DNA of 64,000 nt from Streptomyces sp. ADI95-17. GTDB taxonomy: Bacteria; Actinomycetota; Actinomycetes; Streptomycetales; Streptomycetaceae. The translations under genes and the position numbers were made by a program. Shown one piece after another: positions 53,463-61,998 of this stretch. Location of the stretch: positions 780,409 to 844,408 of the forward strand of contig NZ_ML123050.1 of the NCBI RefSeq assembly GCF_003846175.1, read 5' to 3'. The notes below the pieces were generated by a model. It was not told where the DNA came from. It saw nothing but the letters and a program-made list of their open reading frames with translations, and did not search any database. Position 1 is the first letter of the stretch, and each line of letters begins with the position of its first letter.

Positions 53463-54202
53463 GTGAGGCGCAGCAGCTTTCGGTGGGGAACCGCGACCCG
53501 GGTGAGAGCGGGGTCGCCGGGGCGGTCGGCGTCGTACACGGCGAGGACGTCGCGTCCGAGGGCTATGCGATCCACGACGGCCGGGACCTCGTGGCGCACC
53601 CCGTCCTCGTCGTCGAACACCACCGTGACCTCACCGGACTTGCGGCCCACCGACTGCCAGCCCTCCAGTACCGCGTCGGCCGTGCGGTAGCGGCGGGACA
53701 GCCTGCGCAGCCCCGCGGTGCGGCGCAGGCTCACCGCCGCGCCCCACCAGGCGGCGAGGCAGCCCACGCCCGCGACGGACCACAGGAAGGTGAGCCATTG
53801 GGAGACGGCGAAGTCGCCCAGCGGAACGAGGACGTGGAAGGTGGTGACGGTGGTCCGCTCGACCTGGCCCTCCGCCAGCGCGTCGTACCAGCCGGCCGCG
53901 GCCGCGACGGCGCAGAGTGTGATCATCGCGCCCGGTGCCGCCCGGTGCAGGTAGCGGGCGGAGAGCAGACCGAGGACGACGGCGAAGGCGATCCCGAGCA
54001 TCGCGGACACGGACGCGAACTGGTCACTGGCGCAGCCCCCGGCCAGGTCGCAGGACCATTTCACGCCGATCGCCTCGTGGCTGGCGATGTGCCACATCGT
54101 CCAGACCTGCCATGCCATCAGCGCGCAGGCGATGACGCGCATCGCCTGCGCATAGGCTTTCTGCCGCACTGTTCGCCCTTGTCCTCGCCCGTCACGGGGC
54201 AT
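53459..54202 (-). CDS. Hypothetical membrane protein with C-terminal DUF3592-like domain
   Basis: A 247-residue integral membrane protein. Hydrophobic helices occur near AMRVIACALMAWQVWTMW, FASVSAMLGIAFAVVLGLLSA, PGAMITLCAVAAAAGW and WLTFLWSVAGVGCLAAWWGA. A soluble C-terminal part (VTVVFDDEDGVRHEVPAVVD, AVYDADRPGDPALTRV) resembles DUF3592. A loop after helix 1 has SCDLAGGCASDQF with two cysteines that could pair outside. The start at MPRDGRGQG is one of several options; VRQKAYAQAM is another. Function is unknown, but the coupled partner gene suggests a two-protein complex. Confidence 0.72.
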   Translation of the reverse strand: MPRDGRGQGRTVRQKAYAQAMRVIACALMAWQVWTMWHIASHEAIGVKWSCDLAGGCASDQFASVSAMLGIAFAVVLGLLSARYLHRAAPGAMITLCAVAAAAGWYDALAEGQVERTTVTTFHVLVPLGDFAVSQWLTFLWSVAGVGCLAAWWGAAVSLRRTAGLRRLSRRYRTADAVLEGWQSVGRKSGEVTVVFDDEDGVRHEVPAVVDRIALGRDVLAVYDADRPGDPALTRVAVPHRKLLRLT

Positions 54203-54283
54203 TGACGTGCCCCGCTGGACGATATATGTGCTGTCCACACCTTGTCCGTGATCCACAACACGTCGGCTGCGGCGCGGCAGGGC

Positions 54284-55258
54284 TCAGACCGCGCCGGTCA
54301 GCGCCTTCGGCACCCAGCGGAGCTGGGCGGCCTCCTGGAACATGGCACCGCCCTCGTGGCCGTTGAAGGGGTAGACCTCGATCTCCTTCTCGCCGCCGTA
54401 GGCGTTGTGTGCGGCGAAGACCGTGGACGGCGGGCAGACCTGGTCCATCAGTGCGACGGAGAAGAGCGCGGGGGCGGTGCCCCGGGCGGCGAAGGACACA
54501 CCGTCGAAGTACGACAGGGTGCGCAGGGCGGTCTCCTCCTTGCCCCGGTGCATCTTGAGGTAGCGGGCTATCTCCGCGTACGGGTTGGAGTCGGTGAGTG
54601 TGACGGCCCGCCCGAAGTGGCAGAGGAACGGGACGTCGACGGAGATGGCGGCCAGGTCGGGAACGAGCCCGCCGACCGCGAGGGTGATGCCGCCGCCCTG
54701 GCTGCCGCCGAGCGCGACGGTGCGGGCGGGGTCGGCGAGCGGGTGGGACCGGGCCGCCTCGACGGCGCGTACGGCGTCGGCGTAGACCCGGCGGTAGTAG
54801 TAGGTGTCCGGGTCCTCGATGCCGCGGGTCATGAAGCCGGCGAGGGAGGGGCCGGAGCCGACCGGGTCGGGGGTGTCGCCGACGTTGCCGCCGCTGCCCT
54901 GGCCGCGCACGTCCATGATGAAGTGGGCGAATCCGGCCGTCGGCCACAGGCCCCAGCAGTGCGGAAGGCTGCGTCCGCCGTTGTAGCCGTGGAACTGGAC
55001 GATGAGCGGGAGCGGGCCCTCGGCGTTCGCGGGGGCGGTGAACCAGCCCTTGATCGGGTGGCCGCCGAAGCCGGCGAACGTGACGTCCCAGGTGCGGGTG
55101 CCGGTCAGTCCGGTCTCGACGGGTTCGAAGGAGACCGCTGGGTCGTGGGCGCGGGTCTCGGCGAGGGTCTTCGACCAGAAGGCGTCGAAGTCCTCCGGTT
55201 CGTCGATCTGCGGCCGGTAGGCGCGGAGTTCGGGCAGCGGCATGTCGAACAGGGCCAT
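54284..55258 (-). CDS. Acetyl xylan esterase / cephalosporin C deacetylase family (CE7)
   Basis: A 324-residue alpha/beta-hydrolase that removes acetyl groups from xylo-oligosaccharides and other small acetylated sugars. The nucleophile motif is GGSQGGG, with the oxyanion-side signature VDVRGQGSGG-like sequence (MDVRGQGSGGNVGDTPD), the acid Asp in LMDQVCPPST and His in FNGHEGG. The N-terminus MALFDMPLPELRAYRP is typical of the family. No signal peptide, so it acts inside the cell. GAGGAG precedes the ATG. It is separated from the upstream glycosidase by a strong terminator and so probably has its own promoter, which I cannot place. Confidence 0.92.
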   Translation of the reverse strand: MALFDMPLPELRAYRPQIDEPEDFDAFWSKTLAETRAHDPAVSFEPVETGLTGTRTWDVTFAGFGGHPIKGWFTAPANAEGPLPLIVQFHGYNGGRSLPHCWGLWPTAGFAHFIMDVRGQGSGGNVGDTPDPVGSGPSLAGFMTRGIEDPDTYYYRRVYADAVRAVEAARSHPLADPARTVALGGSQGGGITLAVGGLVPDLAAISVDVPFLCHFGRAVTLTDSNPYAEIARYLKMHRGKEETALRTLSYFDGVSFAARGTAPALFSVALMDQVCPPSTVFAAHNAYGGEKEIEVYPFNGHEGGAMFQEAAQLRWVPKALTGAV

Positions 55259-55320
55259 GGAGCGGGTCTCCTCACGGTGGGATCCGGAACAGTCTGCCGT
55301 GCGGCGTCACGGCATGGAGC

Positions 55321-55358
55321 GGCGGGGCCGGGTGCTGTCAGGTGCACCCGGCCCCGCC
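55321..55358 (-). terminator. Strong hairpin terminator after the secreted glycosidase
   Basis: Arms of 15 bases (55321-55335 and 55344-55358) are perfectly complementary and enclose an eight-base loop. The structure begins 15 bases after the glycosidase stop on the minus strand. Streptomyces terminators often lack a T-run, as here. Confidence 0.85.
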
Positions 55359-55372
55359 CGTTGTGGGGTGGA

Positions 55373-58165
55373 TCAGTCGGTCAGCTGGACGGCCCGCAGG
55401 CCGGTGGCGCTCTTGGAGTTGTTGGCGATGGCGGCGCCCCACTCCGACCAGCCGCGTGCCCGGCCGTCGTTGTCGCTGTCGTTGACGACGAAGCCGAGTC
55501 CGATGGACGCGGTGGGCTTGCCGGCGAGGCCGAGCGAGGCCCACGGCACGGTCACCGTGTAGCGGGTGGTGGTGCCGTCACGGGTGATCTGCGCGGTGGC
55601 GCCGGGGGTCGGTCCTGCGGACTGGCCGGAGGGCGCCCGCCAGGTGTAGACCTGCGGCTTGCCGCCCACGAGCGAGGCGCCGAACTCGACGTACTGCTTG
55701 CTGCGGCCGGGCACCTGGGGGGTGACGGCGAACTGGATGCTGTCGCCCTGCCACATGTTCTCGGCGGTGGTGGCGGGCTGTGCCAGTGCGTTGTCCGTGA
55801 TCGCGCCCTTGAGCACGAGTCCGGCGTCGGTGTACTGGGGCCGGACGGCGCCGGACAGGTCGGCCGCGCCGTTGTAGCCGCCCGTGTACTTCACCGAACC
55901 GTCGCCGATGACATCGATGGGTGTGGTGGTGTCGGTGCCGGCCGGCTGGACGGCGCCCCAGCCGTTCCAGGCGCCCACCGCGGTCCTGGCGCCGTCGGGG
56001 GTGTTGATGTAGGCGGCGGTCCAGTAGCGCTTCCACTGCTTGATGTTGCGCGCGTCCACGGTGTACGAGGCGCTGGACTCGGCGCCGACCTTGATCGGTC
56101 CGTCGACGGTGCCCCGGTCCAGGTAGGTGTCGCCCGAGTTCACCTGCCAGTCCAGCTTGGTGAGTTCGAGCGGGCCGCGAACGCGGTTGTTGGTGACGGT
56201 GACCTTCAACGCGGCGGCGAACGGGGCCGCCTTCTTCACCACCGGGTCGAAGGTGACCTGGGTCGGCGGCACCACCTCGGTGTCGGAGGTGAGGCGGGCG
56301 AGGTTCAGCGGCCCGAGTCCGACGGTGCCGCTGACCGTGCGCGGGCCGGTGAGGGCCGAGGTGGGCAGCTGGATGTTCCGGCGGACGACCTTGCCGGGCT
56401 TCGCGGTGACCCGGTACTTCTCGCCGGCGACCCGGAAGTCGTAGCCCAGCGGCAGCGTCCGGCCCTTGGTGCCGTCCACCTGGAGCACCGCGTCGACGGT
56501 CTCCTCCGTGTTGGAGTGCTGCGGCAGCCGGAGGGAGAACACAGGGCCGCCGACGGCCTTGACCGCGGACACCGCGCCCTTGACGTACAGCACCTTGCCG
56601 TCGATGCCGAGCTGCACCTTGCCGCCGACCGGGAGGTAGGTCTTCTCGTGACCCAGCTGGTCGGTGACGGTGACCGGGCCGCTCGCCGAGAGTTCGGCCG
56701 TGCCCGGGGTCGCGGCCGTGGTGTACAGGGCCCGGACCGTGTCGTTTCCGGTGCCGAAGCGGTACGAGCGGACGTCGGCGGAGCCCGCGTCGTCGCGGCC
56801 GGCGTAGGCGCGGCCCGCGAGCTGCCGGATCAGCACGCCCTCGGTGACCACGGACGGCTTGGGCTGCCAGGCCTTGACCTCCGCGGTGGGCCGCTTGAAG
56901 GCGCCGAAGTTGTGTTCCTTGTTGGTGGCGTCGGTGCCGTCGTTGGTGAGGTCGTACCAGTAGTAGCGGTTGACGCCCGAGGCGAACGAGAAGATCTGGG
57001 CACGCGGCACGTACGCGGCCTGCTGGGCCGGGGTGACGCCGTCACTGTGGGTCGGGTAGCCGTTCTCGGTGATCCACAGCGGGAAGTTCTTGCCGCCCGC
57101 CGCGTCCAGATCGGCGCGTACCTGCGGCAGCTTCTCCAGCGCGGTCTCGGGCGGGGCGGGGTAGCCGTAGTGGTGAACGCTGAGCGCGTTCATGTACTTC
57201 AGGCCGCCGATCGCGTACAGCCGCTTCAGCCATTCGGTCTGGAGGCCGGCCAGGCCACCGCCGACGACGACGGCGTCCGGGACCTTGGCGTGCACCTTGC
57301 CGTAGCTGGCCTGGAGCAGCTTGAGGTAGCAGTCGGCGGTGATGCCGCAGGTGCCGTTGTTGAAGCCGGTCGAGTTGTACTCGTTGTAGATCTCGATTTC
57401 CTTCGAGGACTGCTGGTACTTCTCCACAGCGGCGGCCGTGAATTTCCCGTACGCCTCAAGGGCTTCGGCGGAGGCCGGGGTCCGGTTGCCGTCGTAATTG
57501 GTGTTCCGGTAGCCGGAGATGGGCAGGGCGGTCAGCCCCTGCGACTTGGCGTACGGGATGTGCTGGTCGGTGGAGTAGTTGCTCCAGGAGTATGTGCCGG
57601 GGGTCTTCTCGATGGCGCCCCAGTTGATGTCGGAGCGGATCCCGTGCATGCCCATCAGCTTGACCGAGCGCAGCAGCTTCTGGTCGTCGCCGTCGTTCCA
57701 TCCGTAGTGGATGCCGGTGCCGAAGCGGGTGTCCTGCTGTTCCTTGCCGGTCAGCGCGGTCAGTACGCCGAAGTTGGCGGTACGGGTGGTGGTGCCGGCG
57801 GTCGCCGTGAGCGTGTAGTAGCCGCTGCCGAGCTTCGTCACGTCGACGGTGGCCGAGCCGCCGGCGACCGGGGCGGTGCCGGACGCGACGGTCAGGCCCT
57901 GGTCGTCGATGGCCTTCCAGGCCACCGAGGCCTGGTCGGAGCTCAGGGTGATCTTCGCCTGTCCCTTGACGAAGATCAGGTCGGGCGAGGTGACGGTGAG
58001 GGTGCCGGCCGCGTGGGCGGCCGGGGCCGTGCCGGGCAACGGAGCCGCCACCAGCAGACAGCCGAGCAGGGCAGCGGCACTGCCCCATGCGGCGGGCCGC
58101 CGGGAGCGACCCCTTATTCTGGCCGGAACCAGAGGACCTGGCCGGATCGTGCCGTTCTGTTCCAT
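55373..58165 (-). CDS. Secreted clan GH-A-type glycoside hydrolase with C-terminal CBM9-like domain
   Basis: A 930-residue exported protein. A signal peptide ends near residue 52 (PGTAPAAHAAG). An Ig-like stretch (~55-135) is followed by a TIM-barrel catalytic domain (~140-440) resembling GH39/GH5-like enzymes: HYGWNDGDDQKLLRSVKLMG, IRSDINWGAIEKTPG, the acid/base Glu probably in EIEIYNEYNSTG (~260), and the nucleophile in LWITENGYPTHS (~367). Beta domains follow, and the last ~200 residues (from IDVIGDGSVKYTGGYNGAADLSG) look like a CBM9/DOMON-type sugar-binding module. The exact GH family is not certain. It probably hydrolyses a plant or fungal polysaccharide outside the cell; the ABC system encoded upstream could import its products. 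Confidence 0.85.
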   Translation of the reverse strand: MEQNGTIRPGPLVPARIRGRSRRPAAWGSAAALLGCLLVAAPLPGTAPAAHAAGTLTVTSPDLIFVKGQAKITLSSDQASVAWKAIDDQGLTVASGTAPVAGGSATVDVTKLGSGYYTLTATAGTTTRTANFGVLTALTGKEQQDTRFGTGIHYGWNDGDDQKLLRSVKLMGMHGIRSDINWGAIEKTPGTYSWSNYSTDQHIPYAKSQGLTALPISGYRNTNYDGNRTPASAEALEAYGKFTAAAVEKYQQSSKEIEIYNEYNSTGFNNGTCGITADCYLKLLQASYGKVHAKVPDAVVVGGGLAGLQTEWLKRLYAIGGLKYMNALSVHHYGYPAPPETALEKLPQVRADLDAAGGKNFPLWITENGYPTHSDGVTPAQQAAYVPRAQIFSFASGVNRYYWYDLTNDGTDATNKEHNFGAFKRPTAEVKAWQPKPSVVTEGVLIRQLAGRAYAGRDDAGSADVRSYRFGTGNDTVRALYTTAATPGTAELSASGPVTVTDQLGHEKTYLPVGGKVQLGIDGKVLYVKGAVSAVKAVGGPVFSLRLPQHSNTEETVDAVLQVDGTKGRTLPLGYDFRVAGEKYRVTAKPGKVVRRNIQLPTSALTGPRTVSGTVGLGPLNLARLTSDTEVVPPTQVTFDPVVKKAAPFAAALKVTVTNNRVRGPLELTKLDWQVNSGDTYLDRGTVDGPIKVGAESSASYTVDARNIKQWKRYWTAAYINTPDGARTAVGAWNGWGAVQPAGTDTTTPIDVIGDGSVKYTGGYNGAADLSGAVRPQYTDAGLVLKGAITDNALAQPATTAENMWQGDSIQFAVTPQVPGRSKQYVEFGASLVGGKPQVYTWRAPSGQSAGPTPGATAQITRDGTTTRYTVTVPWASLGLAGKPTASIGLGFVVNDSDNDGRARGWSEWGAAIANNSKSATGLRAVQLTD

Positions 58166-58296
58166 CGAGGCAACCTCTCGATCGGATCGGCGCGGTGCGT
58201 TTCGGTGGTTCCCGGGTGGAGGTGTGCTCCGTCGGCTGTACCCCGGCGGAGCACACCGGCCCGTGTGCCGTCGGCGCGCACCGCTGCCGCCGTCGG

Positions 58297-58322
58297 CCGG
58301 CGCGGACGGGGGTCCGCGCCGG
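58297..58322 (-). terminator. Hairpin terminator after the ABC permease operon
   Basis: Perfect 11-base arms CCGGCGCGGAC and GTCCGCGCCGG enclose a four-G loop, 15 bases beyond the second permease stop on the minus strand. It separates the transport operon from the secreted glycosidase, though read-through is possible. Confidence 0.8.
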
Positions 58323-58337
58323 TACCCGGGTGGTGCC

Positions 58338-59264
58338 TCATCCCTTGAGGCCGGTGAAGCCTCCCCCGCCGCGGACGATCTGCCGTTGGAAGATCAGGAA
58401 CAGCACGACCGGGGGCAGGATGGCGAGCAGCATCCCGGCGATGAGCAGCGACTGTTCCGCCGTTTCCGCGAGGCGCGGCAGTGCGGCGGAGATGGGCTGC
58501 TTCTCGGTGTCCGGGATGACGATCAGCGGCCAGAGGAAGTCCTTCCAGGAGTTCATGACCGTCAGCAGGGTCACCACCGCGAGGATCGGCTTCGACATGG
58601 GCAGCACGATCCGGCGGAAGATGGTGAACGGCCCCGCCCCGTCGACCTTGGCGGCCTCGAAGAGTTCGCGCGGGATGCCGTCGAAGAACTTCATCACGAT
58701 CAGCACGGTGAAGGCGCTGGCCGCGTGCGGCAGCCAGACGCCCCAGGGGCTGTTGGCCAGCGAGATGCCGAGGCCCGGCAGGTCGAGCACGGTGAGGTAG
58801 AGCGCCACCAGGGAGATGGAGCCGGGGATGAACAGGGTGGCGAGCACCAGCCACCGCACGGGCGCCGCCCACTTGGGGCGCAGCACGGAAAGTACGTAGC
58901 CGCCGGTGGTGGCGACGACGAGGTGTGCGACGACCGATCCGGTGACCAGGACCACGGTGTTCCAGAGGTACTGGCCGACCTGGAGTTCGCTCCAGGCGCG
59001 GGAGAGGTTGTCCCACTGCGCGTGGTCGGGCCAGAGCGCCAGCGGATCGCGCAGCAGTTCCTGGGTCGGTGAGACGGCGCCCTTGAACGTCCAGTACAGG
59101 GGCGCCGCTCCGAAGGCGAGCAGCAGCAGGAGCGAGAGGGTCTGCACGGAGCGGAGCGAGAGGCGTACCGAGGTCCGCCGCCGGTCGGCGCCGGAGATGA
59201 GTCCGCGTGCGCTCTCCTCGGAGCGGCCGGCGCGGCGGGTGCGAAGGGGGGTCTGTACGGCCAT
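58338..59264 (-). CDS. Carbohydrate ABC transporter permease (MalG type)
   Basis: A 308-residue inner-membrane permease of the CUT1 family, six helices. The cytoplasmic EAA loop is EAAKVDGAGPFTIFRRIVLPMSKP, which docks with the ATPase. The C-terminus ILPPVVLFLIFQRQIVRGGGGFTGLKG is the typical MalG end. Its ATG shares one base with the stop of the first permease (TGATG), so the two are coupled. No ATPase gene is in the operon; Streptomyces CUT1 systems usually share the MsiK ATPase encoded elsewhere. Confidence 0.95.
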   Translation of the reverse strand: MAVQTPLRTRRAGRSEESARGLISGADRRRTSVRLSLRSVQTLSLLLLLAFGAAPLYWTFKGAVSPTQELLRDPLALWPDHAQWDNLSRAWSELQVGQYLWNTVVLVTGSVVAHLVVATTGGYVLSVLRPKWAAPVRWLVLATLFIPGSISLVALYLTVLDLPGLGISLANSPWGVWLPHAASAFTVLIVMKFFDGIPRELFEAAKVDGAGPFTIFRRIVLPMSKPILAVVTLLTVMNSWKDFLWPLIVIPDTEKQPISAALPRLAETAEQSLLIAGMLLAILPPVVLFLIFQRQIVRGGGGFTGLKG

Positions 59265-60295
59265 CAGTTGCTCCAGCTCCTCGTCGCCCGCAGATAGATC
59301 GCCGAGAGCACGCCGAGCACGAGGGCCAGCATCACGCTGAGCGCGGTCGCGGCTCCGAAGTCGCCGTTCTGGAAGGCGTAGTTGTAGATCAGCATCAGGA
59401 TGGTGAGGGTGGAGTCCTCGGGACCGCCGTCCGTCATCACGAAGGGTTCGGTGAAGATCTGCAGGGTGCCGATGATCTGGAGCAGCAGCATGATCAGGAT
59501 GACCCCGCGCAGCGACGGCAGGGTGATGTGCCAGACCCGGCGCCAGATGCCCGCGGCATCGATCTCGGCGGCCTCGTACAGTTCGGTCGGTACGGAGCCG
59601 AGTGCCGCCAGATAGATGATGACCGTGGAGCCGAAGCCGGCCCAGGTCGCCTCCAGCACGATCGACAGCATGGCGGTGTCGGTGGACTGGAGCCAGGGGT
59701 ACGGGCCGAGGCCCACATGGGCCAGCAGCTGGTTGAACAGCCCGGCGTCCGGGTCGTAGAACACCTTCCACAACAGGACCGACACGACCGGCGGGATCGC
59801 CACCGGAAGGTAGGCGAGGATGCGGAACAGGGTGCCGCCGCGCCGCAGTTCGGAGATGAGAACGGCGAGGAAGAGCGGCACCGGGAAGCCGATCACCAGG
59901 GCGAGCACGGCGAACAGCGCGGTGTTCTTGACGGCCGTCCACAGCAGCGGGTCGTCCAGCACGTGCTTGAAGTTGTCCAGGCCCACCCAGGTGGCGGGGT
60001 CGACCAGATTGGTCTGCTGGAAACTGAGCTGCACGCTCTGGACGATCGGCCACCACGAGAAATAGGCGAAACACAGCACCATCGGCAGGCCGAACAGGAT
60101 GGTGGTGACACCTCCTTGCCTGACCCAGCGGACGAAGCGTTCCGCCGGGCCGCCGCGGTGCGGGGAGGCGGTGCGCGGCGGCCCGTCGGAGGTCCGCGGC
60201 AGGTCCGCGGAGGGGTCGACGGAATGTTGTTTCCTCGTCCGGTCCTTCTGGGTGCGGTTCCCGGCGGGCGCCGCAGGCGCTTGTGACCTGCTCAT
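59264..60295 (-). CDS. Carbohydrate ABC transporter permease (MalF type)
   Basis: A 343-residue CUT1 permease with six helices. The EAA loop reads EAAEIDAAGIWRRVWHITLPSLRG. An unusually long hydrophilic N-terminus of about 60 residues precedes helix 1 (FGLPMVLCFAYFSWWPIVQ), which is followed by the family segment LSFQQTNLV...WVGLDNFKHVL. The ATG was chosen for AGGAG six bases upstream. It follows the binding-protein gene by 90 bases and overlaps the second permease. Confidence 0.94.
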   Translation of the reverse strand: MSRSQAPAAPAGNRTQKDRTRKQHSVDPSADLPRTSDGPPRTASPHRGGPAERFVRWVRQGGVTTILFGLPMVLCFAYFSWWPIVQSVQLSFQQTNLVDPATWVGLDNFKHVLDDPLLWTAVKNTALFAVLALVIGFPVPLFLAVLISELRRGGTLFRILAYLPVAIPPVVSVLLWKVFYDPDAGLFNQLLAHVGLGPYPWLQSTDTAMLSIVLEATWAGFGSTVIIYLAALGSVPTELYEAAEIDAAGIWRRVWHITLPSLRGVILIMLLLQIIGTLQIFTEPFVMTDGGPEDSTLTILMLIYNYAFQNGDFGAATALSVMLALVLGVLSAIYLRATRSWSN

Positions 60296-60385
60296 TGACG
60301 TCTCCTCGCCTCTCCTCGTGCTGTGCTCACTGCCTGATGTCCGGACGCTCCGCTGCCGGAAGGGGTGCTGGTCCCGCAAGGGGCA

Positions 60386-61768
60386 CTAGTTCTGCGCCCG
60401 CTCCACCTGGGACTTGACCTGTGCCGCGGCCTTCTTCAGCTGCTCCGCCGGGTCGGCGTCCTGGCGGGTCAGTACGGCCTGCACGGCGCTGTCGAGGGCC
60501 TTGTAGACGTTCTGCGCCTCGACGGGCGGCTCGATGGCCAGTTCGTAGTCGCCGAGCGTGCTGCTGTACGGGGCGAAGTTCCCGACCGGCACATTGGCCT
60601 GCTTGTTGACCGCGGCGTCGACCGGGCCGGCGATGGCCGGCTTGTAGAACGGCACGGCCGGCACGCCGATGGCGGCGCCGTCCTTCTTCTTGGCCGCCGC
60701 GTCCTTCTCGGCGAGCCCGGCGTCGTACTTGGTGGAGAGGTAGTAGAAGTCGATGAACTTCGCCGCGGCCTCGCGCTGTTGTGCAGTGGCCCTCGGGCTG
60801 ATCACCGCGATGGTGCCGCCGGCCAGGGTCCGCTTGCTGGTGCCGTCGACGGGCATGGCGCCGAGGCCGATGGTCTTGGGGTCGCCCTTGTACTGCTGGA
60901 TGTAGTGGCCGACCATGCTCGGTCCGGCGATCGTCATGCCGATCTTCCCGGCGGAGAAGTCCTTCTCCATGTCGGTGATGTTGCGCAGCTGGTTCTTGCC
61001 CATCGAGTCGTCCGTCCAGCGCATGTCCTTCAGCGCCTTCAGCGACTTCTCCGCACCGCTGCCTGAACGGTCGAAGGTGTTGGCCCACTTGCCGCCGGAC
61101 TGTTCCTGCATGCTGTCACCGAAGGAGTACGCCATCGCGGTGAGCATCCAGCCGCCCGCGTTCTCCTTGGTCATCTGCGCGTATCCGGTGGCGTCGGTCT
61201 TCTCGGAGATCGCCTTGGCCGCCGTACGGACCTCGGCCCAGCTGGTCGGCGGCTTGTCCGGGTCGAGTCCGGCCTTCTCGAACAGTTCGCGGTTGTAGAC
61301 CAGGCCGAGGGCGTACTCCTCGGTGGGGATGCCGTAGAGCTTGCCGTCCACGCTCTTCGCGGGCCCGAGCGCGACGTCGTTGAAGTCCTCGTTGTGCTTC
61401 AGCGTCTTGAAGTCCGAGGTGAGATCGGCGATCTGCCTGCGCTTGATCAGACCCGACATCTCGGTCAGCGGTACCCGTACGATCGTCTCCAGACTGCCGC
61501 CACCCACCTTGGTCTGGAAGCTCTGCTGGTCGTACTGGTACTCGTTCGTCTTGATCTTGATCTTGGGGTTCGCCTTCTGGAACTCCGCGACCCGCGCTTC
61601 GAATGTCTTGAGCGCGGCCGCGTTGGTGGCGGGCGGGCGCCCGGAGACGGTGATCGTCACCGTACCGTCGGCGGCCGCGTCGCTGCCGGAACCGGAACAC
61701 GAGGCAAGCACGCAGACGAGCGCACCCGCGGTGACGCCCGTCAGGGCGATGCGCAGGGAGGGTCTCAT
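60386..61768 (-). CDS. ABC transporter sugar-binding lipoprotein (extracellular solute-binding protein family 1)
   Basis: A 460-residue substrate-binding protein of the CUT1 family. A lipoprotein signal ends at LASC near residue 24. The binding fold includes VAEFQKANPKIKIKTNEYQYD, YGIPTEEYALGLVYNRELFEKAG, PPTSWAEVRTAAKAIS and MEKDFSAGKIGMTIAGP. The ligand is probably an oligosaccharide released by the secreted glycosidase. It is first in the transporter operon, whose promoter is covered by a 26-base LacI-type palindrome directly upstream. Confidence 0.93.
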   Translation of the reverse strand: MRPSLRIALTGVTAGALVCVLASCSGSGSDAAADGTVTITVSGRPPATNAAALKTFEARVAEFQKANPKIKIKTNEYQYDQQSFQTKVGGGSLETIVRVPLTEMSGLIKRRQIADLTSDFKTLKHNEDFNDVALGPAKSVDGKLYGIPTEEYALGLVYNRELFEKAGLDPDKPPTSWAEVRTAAKAISEKTDATGYAQMTKENAGGWMLTAMAYSFGDSMQEQSGGKWANTFDRSGSGAEKSLKALKDMRWTDDSMGKNQLRNITDMEKDFSAGKIGMTIAGPSMVGHYIQQYKGDPKTIGLGAMPVDGTSKRTLAGGTIAVISPRATAQQREAAAKFIDFYYLSTKYDAGLAEKDAAAKKKDGAAIGVPAVPFYKPAIAGPVDAAVNKQANVPVGNFAPYSSTLGDYELAIEPPVEAQNVYKALDSAVQAVLTRQDADPAEQLKKAAAQVKSQVERAQN

Positions 61769-61797
61769 CGGGACTCCATTCAGGGGCAGACCGGAAA

Positions 61798-61823
61798 CCG
61801 GCTGGAAAGCGTTTTCCAGCCGG
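61798..61823. promoter_or_regulatory. LacI-type operator, site 4 (26-base palindrome) of the ABC operon
   Basis: The palindrome has its core GGAAAGCGTTTTCC at 61804-61817 and arms extending to CCGGCT/AGCCGG; only the central pair of bases next to CG breaks the symmetry. It covers the expected transcription start of the minus-strand ABC transporter operon (promoter at 61828-61857) and is the strongest operator of the set. Confidence 0.82.
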
Positions 61824-61827
61824 GGTC

Positions 61828-61857
61828 ACCTTGCACCGCCCGATATCGCCGCGTCAA
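61828..61857 (-). promoter_or_regulatory. Promoter of the ABC transporter operon
   Basis: On the minus strand TTGACG (61857-61852) is separated by 18 bases from CAAGGT (61833-61828). The -35 matches consensus; the -10 keeps the key A2 and T6. The start would fall inside the operator at 61798-61823. Confidence 0.65.
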
Positions 61858-61901
61858 TGGGTTTGGTGCGGGCTTCTGACCCGGAGCCCAACGTATGCCT
61901 C

Positions 61902-61930
61902 TTGCCGCAGCGTAGACGTCGGCTTAGCCT
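61902..61930 (+). promoter_or_regulatory. Promoter of the gene at 61999
   Basis: TTGCCG (61902-61907) and TAGCCT (61925-61930) are 17 bases apart. Two operator sequences start two bases after the -10, the same geometry as at the PmoA-like promoter. Confidence 0.6.
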
Positions 61931-61932
61931 CT

Positions 61933-61957
61933 GGAAAACGTTTCCCAAGCGTTTTCC
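61933..61957. promoter_or_regulatory. LacI-type operators, sites 5 and 6 (overlapping)
   Basis: GGAAAACGTTTCCC (61933-61946) and the adjacent CCCAAGCGTTTTCC (61944-61957) each fit the common pattern; their centres are 11 bases apart, one helical turn. They follow the -10 of the gene at 61999 directly. Confidence 0.75.
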
Positions 61958-61998
61958 GAAGATCGTCGGCCCGACGATCGCGAGCTGGAGGACATCCC

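Noticed and set aside
54242..58348. 1368-codon plus-strand frame spanning the esterase and secreted glycosidase
   Set aside because: It runs across two minus-strand genes, the terminator hairpin between them and the one upstream of the glycosidase, and its sequence is low in complexity (Val/Gly/Arg-rich).
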